Below, piece after piece: positions 6,604 through 16,011 of a DNA stretch of 43,965 nucleotides (position 1 is the first letter of the stretch; each line of letters begins with the position of its first letter). Source of the DNA: Micromonospora sp. KC723 (lineage in GTDB: Bacteria; Actinomycetota; Actinomycetes; Mycobacteriales; Micromonosporaceae). A model generated the notes under the pieces. The model searched no databases. It was given only the letters and a program-made list of their open reading frames with translations, and was not told the origin of the DNA. Where the stretch lies: contig NZ_SMKD01000035.1 of assembly GCF_004348595.1 (NCBI RefSeq), positions 1 through 43,965 of the forward strand, read 5' to 3'. The position numbers and the translations under genes were made by a program.

Positions 6604-7041
6604 ATGCCCGGTTCCGCAGCGCGGACAACCCGGTCGGGTCGGTCGTTCGTACGGCTACTCGACGCGGTGACGTTTCTCTGGGGGGTGGCCGGAGCGACCG
6701 CTCTGGTGTTCAAGGGAGCGCACGACGCGGGCGGGCAGGGCAGCTGGCCGCGCTGGTGGGAGCTGACCTACGTGACCGCTGTCGCGCTGGCGTTGGCGGC
6801 CCTGGCTGTCGCGGGATGGGCGAAGTGGCGGGCCCGCCGGGCCGGCGCGGTGCTGGGCGACGAGCGGACCGTCGCGACGCACCTGCGGGCGACGGCCGCC
6901 GCGTTGATCGTGGTGCTGGCCGCGCAGGTGCCGTACTTCTTCCGGGTCGACGTGCCGTCGATCGCTCAGGCGCAGTTCACCGTCGCGGCGGCGCTGGCGG
7001 CGTACGGGGCGGCACGGCTGTGGTGCAACCGGGACACGTGA
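6604..7041 (+). CDS. Small four-helix membrane protein of unknown function
   Basis: A protein of about 145 residues with four predicted membrane segments, near the N-terminus (F-L-W-G-V-A-G-A-T-A-L-V-F), the T-A-V-A-L-A-L-A-A-L-A-V stretch, the A-A-A-L-I-V-V-L-A-A segment and the C-terminal A-A-A-L-A-A-Y-G-A-A. I recognise no catalytic motif. The ATG at 6604 is preferred over the adjacent GTG at 6601; a GAGGGGG run lies upstream. It overlaps the XRE regulator start by one base (TGATG). Membrane protein plus small XRE regulator pairs of this size recur in bacteria, and the regulator usually controls its own operon. No further function can be supported. Confidence 0.7.
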   Translation: MPGSAARTTRSGRSFVRLLDAVTFLWGVAGATALVFKGAHDAGGQGSWPRWWELTYVTAVALALAALAVAGWAKWRARRAGAVLGDERTVATHLRATAAALIVVLAAQVPYFFRVDVPSIAQAQFTVAAALAAYGAARLWCNRDT

Positions 7042-7268
7042 TGGGCCAACCGGAGAGCAGCCATCCGCTGCGCAACCACCTCAGGGTCGAGCGGGCCCGT
7101 CACCAGCTGACCCAGCAGCAGCTCGCCGACCTGGTCGGGGTCACCCGCAAGACCATCACCACGGTGGAGACCGGACGGTTCATCCCGTCGACGGTGCTCG
7201 CCCTCAAGCTCGCCAAGGCTCTGCGCACCCGGGTCGACGAGCTGTTCTACCTGGCCGACGAGCACTGA
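7041..7268 (+). CDS. Small XRE-family (Cro/CI-type) transcriptional regulator
   Basis: A 75-residue helix-turn-helix protein of the YozG/Xre type: L-R-V-E-R-A-R-H-Q-L-T-Q-Q-Q-L-A-D-L-V-G-V-T-R-K-T-I-T-T-V-E-T-G-style core (residues 13-43, split here by hyphens), then a short helix ending D-E-L-F. It has no effector domain, so it probably works as a dimeric DNA-binding switch. It is translationally coupled to the membrane protein gene by the TGATG overlap. The nested repeats at 6531-6590 are the obvious candidate target. Confidence 0.85.
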   Translation: MGQPESSHPLRNHLRVERARHQLTQQQLADLVGVTRKTITTVETGRFIPSTVLALKLAKALRTRVDELFYLADEH

Positions 7269-7287
7269 CCGACAGAGAAGGGGCAGC

Positions 7288-8793
7288 ATGGGCTCTCCAC
7301 CATCGCGGGCCGGCGTCGCCGTGGCCGTCACGGCCACGCTGACCGCGGGCCTGCTGACCATCGGCGCGACGCCCGGCCGGGCCCAGCCCTCGAGCGGGCC
7401 GTTGGCTTGGGGCTCCTGTCCGGCGGGCGTGTCCGATCATCCGGCGCTGCGGTGCGCCACCCTGTCCGTGCCGCTGGACTACCGTCACCCGCAGGGCCGG
7501 CACATCACCGTCACCGTCTCCCGGATCCCCGCCGGTGACCCGGCCCGAAGGCTGGGCACCCTGGTGCTGAGCCCCGGTGGTCCCGGGATCGGCGGCCTGC
7601 AGATGCCCGCCCAGCTACACGGCCCCGGGCAGCCGCCACAGCTGCGGCAACGCTACGACCTGGTCGGCTTCGACGCTCGCGGGGTACGCCACAGCAGCCC
7701 GGTCAGCTGCGCGCTGCCGGTGGCCGACCGCGCCGTGCGCTACCCGACCCCCGACGGGTCCATCGCGCACAGCGTCGCGTACGCCCGGACCACCGCCGAG
7801 GCCTGCCAGCGCGCGGCCGCCGACGTGCTGCCGCACATCACCACCGCGAACACCGCCCGCGACCTCGACCGGCTCCGCGCGACGCTGGGCGAGGAACGGA
7901 TCTCGTTCTTCGGGCTGTCCTACGGCACCTACCTCGGGGCCGTCTACGCCACCCGCCACCCGCACCGCACCGACCGGGTCGTGCTCGACAGCGCCCTGGA
8001 CCCGAACCGGATCTGGTACGACCTGGTCCGCCTCGGTGGGCTCGGCCTGACCCAACGGCTGCCCGACCTCACCGGCTGGATCGCCGGCCGGGACCACACG
8101 TACCACCTCGGACGCACCGCCGACGACGTCCATCGCCGTTACCGCGCCCTGGTCAGTCACCTCGACCGCCACCCGGTCACCTACCCAGGCCTCGTCGTCG
8201 ACGGCAACTGGCTACGCGACTTCACCCGCGACAACCTCGAACAACCCGACGCCAGCCAGTTCCCCCTGGTCGCCGCCGTCTGGCAGGAACTGGCCGCCGC
8301 CGGCCCGGAGCCGACCCGCACCGCCGCGACCGTCTCCACCCCCTCGGTCCCGGTCACACCGGTCCCGGGCGACAACGCCCAGACCGTCGGCTACGCGGTG
8401 CGGTGCGGCGACGCCGCCTGGCCCCGCCAACCCCAGCGCTACGCCACCGCCGTACACCTGCACCGGGCCCTGTTCCCCGACGACGCCGGCCGGTCCGCCA
8501 ACATCACCCCGTGCGCCTTCTGGCCCGCCCCGGTCGAAGCACCACCCCGGGTAGGCGGGCACGGACCGCGCAACATCCTGATCCTGCACAACCGCCGCGA
8601 CCCGACGACCCCGTGGCGCAGTGGTCACGGCATGCACCGGGCGCTGCGGCACCGGTCCACCCTGGTCACCGCCGACACCGGGGGGCACGGCGTCATCGGC
8701 GCCAACGACTGCGCCACCGCACTCGCGCTGCGCTACCTCACCGACGACCGGCCGCACCTGCCCGCCAGCCGAACCTGCCCCGGCGACGGATAG
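7288..8793 (+). CDS. Secreted alpha/beta-hydrolase peptidase, tripeptidyl aminopeptidase (Tap/Slp) type
   Basis: A 501-residue exported serine hydrolase. Residues 1-32 are a signal peptide (charged start, A-V-A-V-T-A-T-L-T-A-G-L-L core, then G-R-A-Q). The nucleophile elbow is G-L-S211-Y-G-T; the late acid lies in R-R-D-P-T-T-P-W and the His in G-G-H-G-V. The oxyanion loop S-P-G-G-P-G is also present. This layout matches the Streptomyces Tap/SlpD/SlpE peptidases that remove N-terminal tripeptides outside the cell. The late Cys pair is typical of the family. The start ATG follows a GAAGGGG-like site. The gene ends just ahead of a strong hairpin at 8816-8853. Confidence 0.82.
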   Translation: MGSPPSRAGVAVAVTATLTAGLLTIGATPGRAQPSSGPLAWGSCPAGVSDHPALRCATLSVPLDYRHPQGRHITVTVSRIPAGDPARRLGTLVLSPGGPGIGGLQMPAQLHGPGQPPQLRQRYDLVGFDARGVRHSSPVSCALPVADRAVRYPTPDGSIAHSVAYARTTAEACQRAAADVLPHITTANTARDLDRLRATLGEERISFFGLSYGTYLGAVYATRHPHRTDRVVLDSALDPNRIWYDLVRLGGLGLTQRLPDLTGWIAGRDHTYHLGRTADDVHRRYRALVSHLDRHPVTYPGLVVDGNWLRDFTRDNLEQPDASQFPLVAAVWQELAAAGPEPTRTAATVSTPSVPVTPVPGDNAQTVGYAVRCGDAAWPRQPQRYATAVHLHRALFPDDAGRSANITPCAFWPAPVEAPPRVGGHGPRNILILHNRRDPTTPWRSGHGMHRALRHRSTLVTADTGGHGVIGANDCATALALRYLTDDRPHLPASRTCPGDG

Positions 8794-8815
8794 GACGACC
8801 GTGACCGGCGCGTGA

Positions 8816-8853
8816 TCCGCCCCGTCCCGGCTGCGGAGCCGGGACGGGGCGGA
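8816..8853. terminator. Strong hairpin between convergent genes
   Basis: A perfect 17-bp stem (8816-8832 with 8837-8853) closes a 4-base loop. It lies 22 bases after the peptidase stop and about 107 bases from the stop of the leftward monooxygenase gene, so it can serve as a terminator. No T-tract follows, as is common in high-GC actinomycetes. Confidence 0.75.
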
Positions 8854-8960
8854 CCGCTGCGCGGCGGATCGGCGGTCACGAGACCCCGGCGGTGCCCGGC
8901 CGTGGGACCGGAACCGGCCGGGCGAGGCCCGTGTCCGTCACCCCACGGGGATCGGCGGGG

Positions 8961-10130
8961 TCAGACGTAGAGGGTGTTGGGTTCGAGACCGCAGAGCACC
9001 CGGCCGTAGAGCTCGGCGTTCGTGTCCGGATGCATGAGGGCGTGCATGTTCACGGCCTGCACGTCGCGGGCGATGCGCTGGATCGGCACGTCGGAGTAGA
9101 TGGACGAACCGCCGCTGGCCCGGGCGTAGATGTCCACCGCCTCCCGGGCCAGCCGGCACACCTCGCCGAGGTCGGCGCGGGCCTGCGCCCGCTCCAGCAG
9201 CGTCCATGGCGTACCGTCGACGCACTTGCCGTCGACCAGGCCGGCGAGCCGGTGGGCGTGGAAGTCCGCCTGGTCGGCCCGCAGGGCCGCCTCGGCCACC
9301 TTGAGGTGGGTCACCGGCGCCTCGCGCTGGCTGTCGTACCCGGTGTAGGTGATCTTGCGGTGGGGCAACCGCTCGAAGAAGGTCTCCCGGGCCGCACGCG
9401 CCAGGCCGAGCACCGTCCCCACCGACGAGGCCGAGGCCACCGGCAGCAGCGGCGCCCGGTACATGGTGACGTCGGCGCCGGCGGCGCCGGACAGGACCAC
9501 GGGCAACGGGAGCACCCGCTCGGCGGGGACGAAGACGTCCTCGGCGATCGTGGTGACGCTGCCCGTGCCGCGCATCCCGGAGGTGTGCCAGTCGTCGACG
9601 AGGTGCAGGTCCGACAACGGGACCAGGGCCACGACCGGGATCGGCTGGCCGTCCGGGCCGGGCTGGATGGCAATGATCTCCTGCCAGTGGCTGTGGTGGG
9701 CGCCCGTGATGAACCGCCACCTGCCGTTGACCCGGACGCCGCCGTCAACCGGCGACGCGGTGCCGCCCGGGCTCAGGGTGCCGCACACCCGTACGTCGGG
9801 GGTGTCGAACACCTCCTGCTGCACCGGCTCCGGGAACAGGCCCACCATCCAGGACGGGATCCAGTACACCGAGGCCGTCCAAGCCAGCGAACCATCGGCC
9901 CGGGCCAGCTCGGCGGCCACGTCCACCAGGGTCGTCGTGTCCGCCTCGTACCCGCCGTGACGGGCCGGGATCCTCAGCCGGAACACGCCCGCCGCTGCCA
10001 GCGCCTCGATCTGCTCGTTGTGCAGCCGGCGGTGCTCCTCCGCCCAGCCGGCGTGCCTGCCCAGCGTTGGCACCAGGTCGGCTACCCGCCGGACAACGTC
10101 CTGGCGGGCGGGTACGTCCGCAGTCAACAC
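8961..10130 (-). CDS. Acyl-CoA-dehydrogenase-fold flavin monooxygenase (class D, HsaA/DszC-like)
   Basis: A 389-residue protein with the acyl-CoA dehydrogenase fold: N-terminal helical domain (residues 1-110, A-D-G-S-L-A-W near its end), beta domain with G-R-W-R-F-I-T-G-A-H-H-S and G-M-R-G-T-G-S, then a C-terminal helical bundle. The H-H-S-H-W segment and missing catalytic Glu context fit two-component flavin-dependent monooxygenases that use reduced FMN, rather than true acyl-CoA dehydrogenases. Such enzymes hydroxylate aromatic or amino-sugar substrates in natural product pathways. The GTG at 10130 has GGGAGG six bases upstream; the reading frame continues to 10439, but that extension overlaps the epoxide hydrolase gene antisense-free region and is not conserved in style. 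It is the last gene of the leftward tailoring set; no flavin reductase is adjacent. Confidence 0.75.
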   Translation of the reverse strand: MLTADVPARQDVVRRVADLVPTLGRHAGWAEEHRRLHNEQIEALAAAGVFRLRIPARHGGYEADTTTLVDVAAELARADGSLAWTASVYWIPSWMVGLFPEPVQQEVFDTPDVRVCGTLSPGGTASPVDGGVRVNGRWRFITGAHHSHWQEIIAIQPGPDGQPIPVVALVPLSDLHLVDDWHTSGMRGTGSVTTIAEDVFVPAERVLPLPVVLSGAAGADVTMYRAPLLPVASASSVGTVLGLARAARETFFERLPHRKITYTGYDSQREAPVTHLKVAEAALRADQADFHAHRLAGLVDGKCVDGTPWTLLERAQARADLGEVCRLAREAVDIYARASGGSSIYSDVPIQRIARDVQAVNMHALMHPDTNAELYGRVLCGLEPNTLYV

Positions 10131-10161
10131 CACTTGCCTCCCGTAACGACACTCGGAGTTC

Positions 10162-10173
10162 GTCTGGTCAGAC
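10162..10173. promoter_or_regulatory. Small inverted repeat upstream of the class D monooxygenase gene
   Basis: GTCTG-GT-CAGAC lies about 30 bases upstream of the GTG start at 10130, in a 151-base gap between two leftward genes. A local operator or promoter element is possible, but no clear -35/-10 pair was seen. The rest of the gap shows nothing I can name. Confidence 0.25.
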
Positions 10174-10281
10174 CGTCGCGCCCGGGTCCGGTCGGCGCAT
10201 CGCCCAGACTGTCGTGTTCGGACCCTGGACCTGGCCGCCACGCTGGCGGGGGTCGGCGCACCGGCGACGCTGCCGGATCGG

Positions 10282-11436
10282 TCATTGTCGCAGGCTGCGG
10301 GCGAAAGCGCGCACGTCTGCGGTGAACAGGTCCGGCTCCTCCAGCGCGGCGAAGTGACCGCCCCGGTCGAAGTCGGTCCAGCGCACGATGTCGGCCAGGT
10401 AGTGGTGGGCCAGGCGGCGCAGCGGCTGGAAGGGATCATGCGGGAACACCGCCACGGCGGCGGGCACCCGCACCGGGTCGGGCCGCAGGCCGACGGCCGC
10501 GGCGCGCATGCCGGCGGCGCCCTCGTAGTAGAGCGCGGCGGAACTGCCGGCCGTCGCGGTGAACCAGTAGATGGACACGATCGTCAGCAGCCGGTCCCGG
10601 TCGACGGCGTCCTCCGGCGCCTTCTCGGCGTCCGTCCACTCCTTGAAGCGCTCCACGATCCAGGCCAGCTGGCCGACGGGTGAGTCGGTGAGCGCGTACG
10701 CCAGTGTCTGCGGCCGGGTGGCCTGGAGTTTCATGTAGCCGGACAGTTCGGCCTCGAACCTGCCCATGAGCGCCAGCCGGGACCGGTCCGTCTCGCTCAG
10801 GTCGGCCAGTTCGGCGGGATCGCCCGAGGGGAACGTCATGAGCATGTTGACGTGCACCCCGGCGACGTGGTCCGGGGCGATGCGGGCCAGTTCCTGCGAG
10901 ATGACCGCGCCGGCGTCGCCGCCCTGCGCGAGGTAACGGTCGTAGCCCAACCGGCGCATCAACTCCGCCCAGGCCGGGGCGATCCGCCCGGCGTGCCAAC
11001 CGGGGCCGGCCGGCCCCGAGAAGCCGAACCCGGGCGGGCTGGGAATGACCAGGTGGAAGGCGTCGGCCGGGTCGCCGCCGTGCGCCCTCGGGTCGGTCAG
11101 CGGCCCGATCACGTCGAGGAACTCGGCGACCGCGCCCGGCCACCCGTGCGTGACGATCATCGGTTGGGCGTCCGGCTCCGGCGAGCGGACGTGCAGGAAG
11201 TGCACGGTGGCGCCGTCGATCTCCGTGACGAACTGGGGATGACGGTTCAGTTCCGCCTCGGCGGCCCGCCAGTCGTACCCGGTGCGCCAGTACTCGGCCA
11301 GGTCACGCAGGTAGCCCACGGGCACCCCACGGTCCCAGCCGCCCTCGCCCAGCGGCGCCGGCCACCGCGTGTTCGCCAGCCGGCGCGTCAGGTCGTCGAG
11401 ATCGGCCTGCGGGATGTCGATCGAGTACGGTCGCAT
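10282..11436 (-). CDS. Epoxide hydrolase (EHN-type alpha/beta hydrolase), copy 1
   Basis: A 384-residue protein with the N-terminal epoxide hydrolase domain (residues 1-110) followed by an alpha/beta-hydrolase core. The oxyanion motif is H-G-W-P-G-A, the nucleophile Asp sits in Q-G-G-D-A-G, and the catalytic His lies in [11 protein letters not shown]. The residue after the nucleophile is Ala where Trp or Phe is common. It is a clear paralogue of the gene at 16012-17220, sharing blocks such as [13 protein letters not shown] and [11 protein letters not shown]. Enzymes of this type open epoxides in enediyne and other pathways. The start ATG at 11436 follows GGGAGG, 31 bases after the FAD fusion gene. 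Confidence 0.85.
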   Translation of the reverse strand: MRPYSIDIPQADLDDLTRRLANTRWPAPLGEGGWDRGVPVGYLRDLAEYWRTGYDWRAAEAELNRHPQFVTEIDGATVHFLHVRSPEPDAQPMIVTHGWPGAVAEFLDVIGPLTDPRAHGGDPADAFHLVIPSPPGFGFSGPAGPGWHAGRIAPAWAELMRRLGYDRYLAQGGDAGAVISQELARIAPDHVAGVHVNMLMTFPSGDPAELADLSETDRSRLALMGRFEAELSGYMKLQATRPQTLAYALTDSPVGQLAWIVERFKEWTDAEKAPEDAVDRDRLLTIVSIYWFTATAGSSAALYYEGAAGMRAAAVGLRPDPVRVPAAVAVFPHDPFQPLRRLAHHYLADIVRWTDFDRGGHFAALEEPDLFTADVRAFARSLRQ

Positions 11437-11466
11437 GGTTGGCCTCCCTGCACAGCTCGGATCGGG

Positions 11467-14190
11467 TCAGATCGACGCGGTGACGCGACCGGTGGGCGCC
11501 CCGGTGGCACGCCTCGACCTCATGTCCCGCGACAGCCGGAGCACCCGGCGCACCAGGCCCGGACGCAGCAACGTGCCCGGCGGGTCGACCAGACCGGCGA
11601 CGCGCATGAAGGCGGCCGTGACCGCCGGGTCCCGGGTGGCCGCGTACTGCACCCGGGCCATGTACGCGTTGCCGATCCGGACGCTCGCCGGCCGGTTGCC
11701 GGACACCTGCGGGAATTCGAGGTCGCCGCTGGTGGAGATCTGCCAGGGCACGTCGACGATGCGGCCGACGTCGCGCAGGAACCGGCGCGCGTCCGGTGGG
11801 GCGCCGCGCAGCAGCAGCCGCCGCAGCGCCATCACCTCCATCGCCGCGACCGTCATGCCCTGGCCGTAGACCGGGTTGAAGCTGCACACGGCGTCGCCGA
11901 GGACGAGCAGCCGGTCCGGGAACCGGGTCAGCCGTTCGTAGCGGCGGCGCAGGCTGGCCGGGAAGGTGAAGGTCACCGGGTCGGTGAGGGGTTCGGCGTC
12001 ACGTACCGCCTGGTAGATCTCGGGCACCGGCAGCGAGCGCACGTAGTCGAGGAAACCGTCCGGGTCGGCCGGCGGCTGGTCGCCGAGGATGCCGGTGAGC
12101 GACAGGATGCACTCGTCCGGCCCGACCTGGCCGAAGAACGCGCCACGCGGGTGCGCCGGGGAGGCCACCGGGTTGATGGACTGGGTGCCGCCGAACATCT
12201 CCGGCCGCTTGCGGTACAACCTCGTCGTGTACGCCAGGCCGATCTTCATCCGCTCCTCGACCGGCCGGTCGTAGCCGAGCTGTTCCAGCCACACGGGTGT
12301 GCGCGAGCCGCGCCCGGTGGCGTCGACGACGAGGTCGGCGTCGAGGACGCTCTCCCGGCCGGTCCGCGCGTCCCGCAGGGCCACTCCGCTGATCCGGTCG
12401 GCGGTGGCCCGCAGCCCGGTCAGCTCGGTGCGCTGCCGGTAGCTGACGTTGGGCATCCCGGCGACCCGCGAGCGCAGGTACTCCTCGATTACCGGCCGCT
12501 GACCGGTGCTGGACAGCAGACCGGTGCGGGCCGGCTCCAGCCGGCGGGCGTCGAAGTACCAGCGCATCTCACCCAGGTCACCCACGGGCACCCCCCGGGC
12601 CTGGAGGTCGGCCCGCAGCCCGGGGAAGAGTTCGGCGAGGATCAGGAAGCCGCGTCCGTGCAGGCCGTGGGCGTGCGCGGTGTGCGGGGCGCCCCGGCGT
12701 GGCTGGTCGACCCCGAGCACCTCGTCGCGGTCCACCACGACCACCTCGCGGTAGTGGTCGGCGAGCACCCGGGCGGCGAGCGTGCCGGCGATGCTGCCGC
12801 CGAGCACCACCGCCCGTTGCCCGACGGTGGTGGCCGGCGCGGTTGCCGGCACCGTCTCGGCGTCGACCCGGCGCGCGGTCCGCAGCGCGCGGGCGACCAG
12901 GCCGGGCTTCATCAGCGCCTGCGGCGGGTCGACCAGCCCGGCAACCCGGAAGAACGCGCGGGTGAACCGTCCGTCGCGCTGCGCCGCCGTGTGCAGCCGG
13001 CCGATGAAGGCGGCGCCGAGCTTGTCCTTGGCGGTACGCCGGCCCTCCACGCCGGGCAGCGCCAGGTCCCCGCCGACGGAGGTCTCCCACGGCACGTCGA
13101 CGATCGGGCGGATGGCCTGGAAGAACTCCCTGGGCCGGACCGATCCCCCGGCGAGGTGCGCGGCCAGGGCGTCGGCCTCCATCGCGGCCACCGTCATGCC
13201 CTGGCCGTAGACCGGGTTGAACGCGCACACCCCGTCGCCGACGACCAGCAGCCCCTCGGGGAACCGGGACAGCTTCTCGTAGTGACGGCGCACGCTGACC
13301 GGCACCCGGAAGGCGGTGATCGGGGTCAGCGGCACGGCGGTGCGGACCGCCTCGTGGATCTCGGGCGCGTCCAGCGTCCGCGCGTACTCGAGGAACCCCT
13401 CCTCGTCGCGCGGCGGGTGGTCACCGAGCATCCCGGTGAGGGAGAGCAGGGCCACCCCGTCGGGGAACCGGCCGAAGAACGCGCCCCGCAGGTTTCCCGG
13501 GTGGGGCACCGAGTTGATCGCCAGGTCGGGGCCGAACGGGTCGGTGGTGAGCCGGAAGTACCGCGACACGTACATCAGGTCGATCTTGACTTTCTGCTCC
13601 TCGGGCCGCTCGTACCCGAGTTCCTCGAGCCAGGCCGGCAGGCGGCTGCCCCGGCCGGTGGCGTCCACCACCAGGTCCGTGGTGATGGTCTCGGGCTGCG
13701 CGCCGTTCCCGTCGCCGACGACACGCACCCCGGTGACACGGCCGCGGTCGGGAGAGGTGACCAGGTCGCGTACCACGGTGCGCTCACGGAACCGCACGGT
13801 GGGCAGCGCGGCGACCCGGGACCGCAGGTACGCCTCCAGGGTGGGCCGGTTCGCCGAGACGCTGACCAGGCCCGAGTACGCCTGTTGCAACGCCCGTCCC
13901 CGGAAGTACCAGCGCAGGTCTCCCGCCAGGTCGCCGCTGAGCACGCCGTCGGCGGCCAGGTCGGCCTGCATGCCGGGGAAGAGCCGTTCGATGACCTCGT
14001 GGCCGCGGGCCAGCAGGGCGTGCGCGTGGTGTCCCTGCGGCACGCCCTGCCGCGGCTCGCCGACGCCGGCGACGGCGTCCCGTTCGACGAGGACGACCTC
14101 CGCGTATCGGTCCGCCAGTACCCGGGCCGTCACCAGGCCCGCCATCCCGGCGCCGAGGACGACGGCGCGTGTGCCGAGGTTGCCACGCAT
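11467..14190 (-). CDS. Tandem fusion of two FAD-dependent oxidoreductases
   Basis: A 907-residue protein made of two homologous flavoprotein modules, residues 1-~440 and ~460-907, joined by a short Ala/Thr/Pro-rich linker. Each half has its own FAD motif (V-V-L-G-A-G-M-A-G and V-V-L-G-G-S-I-A-G), the V-V-D-A-T-G-R-G-S-R block, and the second ribityl motif (V-G-D-G-V-C-A-F-N-P-V-Y-G-Q-G-M and L-G-D-A-V-C-S-F-N-P-V-Y-G-Q-G-M). Both copies therefore look able to bind FAD. Relatives are usually single modules of ~450 residues annotated as 2-polyprenylphenol-hydroxylase-like or geranylgeranyl-reductase-like. No stop or frameshift separates the halves. ATG 14190 has GGAGG seven bases upstream. Likely action: two successive oxidations or epoxidations, matching two epoxide hydrolases nearby. 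Confidence 0.82.
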   Translation of the reverse strand: MRGNLGTRAVVLGAGMAGLVTARVLADRYAEVVLVERDAVAGVGEPRQGVPQGHHAHALLARGHEVIERLFPGMQADLAADGVLSGDLAGDLRWYFRGRALQQAYSGLVSVSANRPTLEAYLRSRVAALPTVRFRERTVVRDLVTSPDRGRVTGVRVVGDGNGAQPETITTDLVVDATGRGSRLPAWLEELGYERPEEQKVKIDLMYVSRYFRLTTDPFGPDLAINSVPHPGNLRGAFFGRFPDGVALLSLTGMLGDHPPRDEEGFLEYARTLDAPEIHEAVRTAVPLTPITAFRVPVSVRRHYEKLSRFPEGLLVVGDGVCAFNPVYGQGMTVAAMEADALAAHLAGGSVRPREFFQAIRPIVDVPWETSVGGDLALPGVEGRRTAKDKLGAAFIGRLHTAAQRDGRFTRAFFRVAGLVDPPQALMKPGLVARALRTARRVDAETVPATAPATTVGQRAVVLGGSIAGTLAARVLADHYREVVVVDRDEVLGVDQPRRGAPHTAHAHGLHGRGFLILAELFPGLRADLQARGVPVGDLGEMRWYFDARRLEPARTGLLSSTGQRPVIEEYLRSRVAGMPNVSYRQRTELTGLRATADRISGVALRDARTGRESVLDADLVVDATGRGSRTPVWLEQLGYDRPVEERMKIGLAYTTRLYRKRPEMFGGTQSINPVASPAHPRGAFFGQVGPDECILSLTGILGDQPPADPDGFLDYVRSLPVPEIYQAVRDAEPLTDPVTFTFPASLRRRYERLTRFPDRLLVLGDAVCSFNPVYGQGMTVAAMEVMALRRLLLRGAPPDARRFLRDVGRIVDVPWQISTSGDLEFPQVSGNRPASVRIGNAYMARVQYAATRDPAVTAAFMRVAGLVDPPGTLLRPGLVRRVLRLSRDMRSRRATGAPTGRVTASI

Positions 14191-14376
14191 GGGGGTACCT
14201 CCGTTGGGGCGTAGCGGCGTACGTCCGGCGGCTGGCGCGGCGGGACGTCGGTGAGGAAGGAACGTGGTCGGATCCTGACGGGGGACGTCGGATCACCGTG
14301 CAGTCATCGTCGGCGAGAGCGGTCACCCGGCGCACCTTCGGACGTGCGCTGCCCGGACCACTGTGGACATTCTTGG

Positions 14377-14396
14377 CGAGGCCGCGCCCGGCCTCG
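14377..14396 (-). terminator. Possible terminator after the GMC oxidoreductase gene
   Basis: CGAGGCC (14377-14383) and GGCCTCG (14390-14396) form a 7-bp stem with a 6-base loop, eight bases past the GMC stop on the minus strand. It would end the aminotransferase-epoxide hydrolase-GMC transcript and make 14190-8961 a separate unit. The remaining ~180 bases up to the FAD gene should contain its promoter, though I cannot pick one. Confidence 0.45.
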
Positions 14397-14403
14397 TCGT
14401 CGG

Positions 14404-16005
14404 TCACCCGACACCGGCGGCGACCGCCGGCTCGGGTACCGGGACACGGTCCCGGATCAGATCGGCGGCCCGTTCCGCGACGGCGACGGTCGGCGCGTTG
14501 GTGTTGCCGCGCGGCACCAGAGGCATCACCGACGCGTCCACCACCCGCAGGCCGGCCACGCCGTGCACACGCAACCGCGGGTCGACCACGGCGCCGATCG
14601 CGCACGTGCCGGCCGGGTGGAAGATGGACTGGGTGTGGGCCCGGACGAAGGCGCGCAGGTCGGCGTCGTCGCCGGAGGCCGGGTGGGCCCACGCTCGCCG
14701 GGTGTACGGGGCCAGGGGTGCCTGCCGGGCGATGTCCAGCGCGATGCGGACACCCGCCACCATGGTCTCCAGGTCCGCCGGGTCCGCGTAGTACCGGTGG
14801 CGGATCCGTGGCTTCGCGGTGGGGTCGTCGGAGGCGAGGGTGACGTCGCCACGGCTGGCGGGACGCAGCACGCAGGGACCGAACGAGATGCCGTGCTCGG
14901 TGGGCACGCCGAGCGCGCAGTCGACGAACATCACCGGCAGGACGTGGAACTGCACGTCCGGCGCGGGCAGGCCGTCGCGGGTACGGACGAAGCCGCCGGC
15001 CTCCGGCACGTTGGACGACAGAGGGCCGCTGCCGTCGCTCTCGAACTGGCGCACGTGCCGTTCCTCGCCGGCGCTGAGCAGGCTGACCGGCTCGTCGTGG
15101 GTGAAGACGAGGTACGTCGAGGGATGGTCCTGGAGGTTCCGCCCCACCTCGGGCAGGTCGGCCACCACCGGGATACCCAGCGCGGTGAGCTGGTCGGCGG
15201 GGCCGATACCGGAGAGCATCAGCAGCTGCGGGCTGTTGTACGCCCCGGCGGACAGGATCACCTCCCGCCGGGCACGCACGTCAACGATCTCGTCGAGGCG
15301 CTGACAGCGCACTCCCCGGGCCGTGCCGCCCTCGACGAGGATCCGGTGCGCCTGCAGGTGCGTCCACACGCGCAGGTTCGGCCGGTCGGCCACCGGGTGC
15401 AGGTACGCCGCCGCGGCGCTGCACCGCCGCCCGTCACGCTGGTTGACCTGGTATTGGCCGAAGCCGTCCTGCCGGGGGCCGTTGAAGTCGTCGTTGGCGG
15501 GGTGGCCGGCGGCGAGCGCGGCCCGGACGAACGCGGCGGCCATCGGGTTGCGGGAGCGTCCCTCCGCCACCGGCAGTGGGCCGCCGACCCCGTGGTGGCG
15601 CGACGCCCCGCGTTCGTTGTCCTCGCTGCGCAGGAAGTACGGCAGCATCGTCTCGTACGTCCACCCGGGCTGCCGCCACTCGTCGAAGTCGACGGGGTTG
15701 CCGCGGATGTGCACCATGCCGTTCATCGCGCTGGTGCCGCCGAGGACTCGGCCCCGGGGCAGGTAGAGCCGCCGCCCGCCGAGGTTCGGCTCGTCGTGGC
15801 TGTCGTAGTCCCAGTCGTACCGGGTGCGGCACAGCTTGCCACCGGCGGCGGGGATACGGATGTTGTCCGTGTCGTCGGTCGGGCCCGCCTCGATCAGGCA
15901 CACGGTCACGTCGGGGTCCTCGCTGAGCCGGGCGGCGAGCACGCAGCCCGCCGTCCCGGCACCGACGATCACGTAGTCGTAGACCGGCGCGTTCGGGTGG
16001 TCCAT
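14404..16005 (-). CDS. GMC-family FAD alcohol oxidoreductase (choline-dehydrogenase-like)
   Basis: A 533-residue flavoprotein. The N-terminal FAD motif is V-I-V-G-A-G-T-A-G-C-V-L-A-A-R-L-S, followed by the GMC signature G-R-V-L-G-G-T-S-A-M-N-G (about residue 85) and the second signature G-A-Y-N-S-P-Q-L-L-M-L-S-G-I-G. Near the end are the catalytic His (S-I-F-H-P-A-G-T-C) and the paired Asn (R-G-N-T-N-A-P-T-V). Such enzymes oxidise primary or secondary alcohols to aldehydes or ketones. It starts six bases after the stop of epoxide hydrolase 2 and belongs to that transcript. An epoxide-derived diol would be a logical substrate; this is inference from neighbours. Confidence 0.87.
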   Translation of the reverse strand: MDHPNAPVYDYVIVGAGTAGCVLAARLSEDPDVTVCLIEAGPTDDTDNIRIPAAGGKLCRTRYDWDYDSHDEPNLGGRRLYLPRGRVLGGTSAMNGMVHIRGNPVDFDEWRQPGWTYETMLPYFLRSEDNERGASRHHGVGGPLPVAEGRSRNPMAAAFVRAALAAGHPANDDFNGPRQDGFGQYQVNQRDGRRCSAAAAYLHPVADRPNLRVWTHLQAHRILVEGGTARGVRCQRLDEIVDVRARREVILSAGAYNSPQLLMLSGIGPADQLTALGIPVVADLPEVGRNLQDHPSTYLVFTHDEPVSLLSAGEERHVRQFESDGSGPLSSNVPEAGGFVRTRDGLPAPDVQFHVLPVMFVDCALGVPTEHGISFGPCVLRPASRGDVTLASDDPTAKPRIRHRYYADPADLETMVAGVRIALDIARQAPLAPYTRRAWAHPASGDDADLRAFVRAHTQSIFHPAGTCAIGAVVDPRLRVHGVAGLRVVDASVMPLVPRGNTNAPTVAVAERAADLIRDRVPVPEPAVAAGVG

Positions 16006-16011
16006 CGCTGC

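Noticed and set aside
10852..14214. 1120-residue rightward open frame across the FAD and epoxide hydrolase genes
   Set aside because: It is antisense to two genes with clear domains, has low-complexity Arg/Gly/Val-rich composition and no family motif: a high-GC shadow frame.
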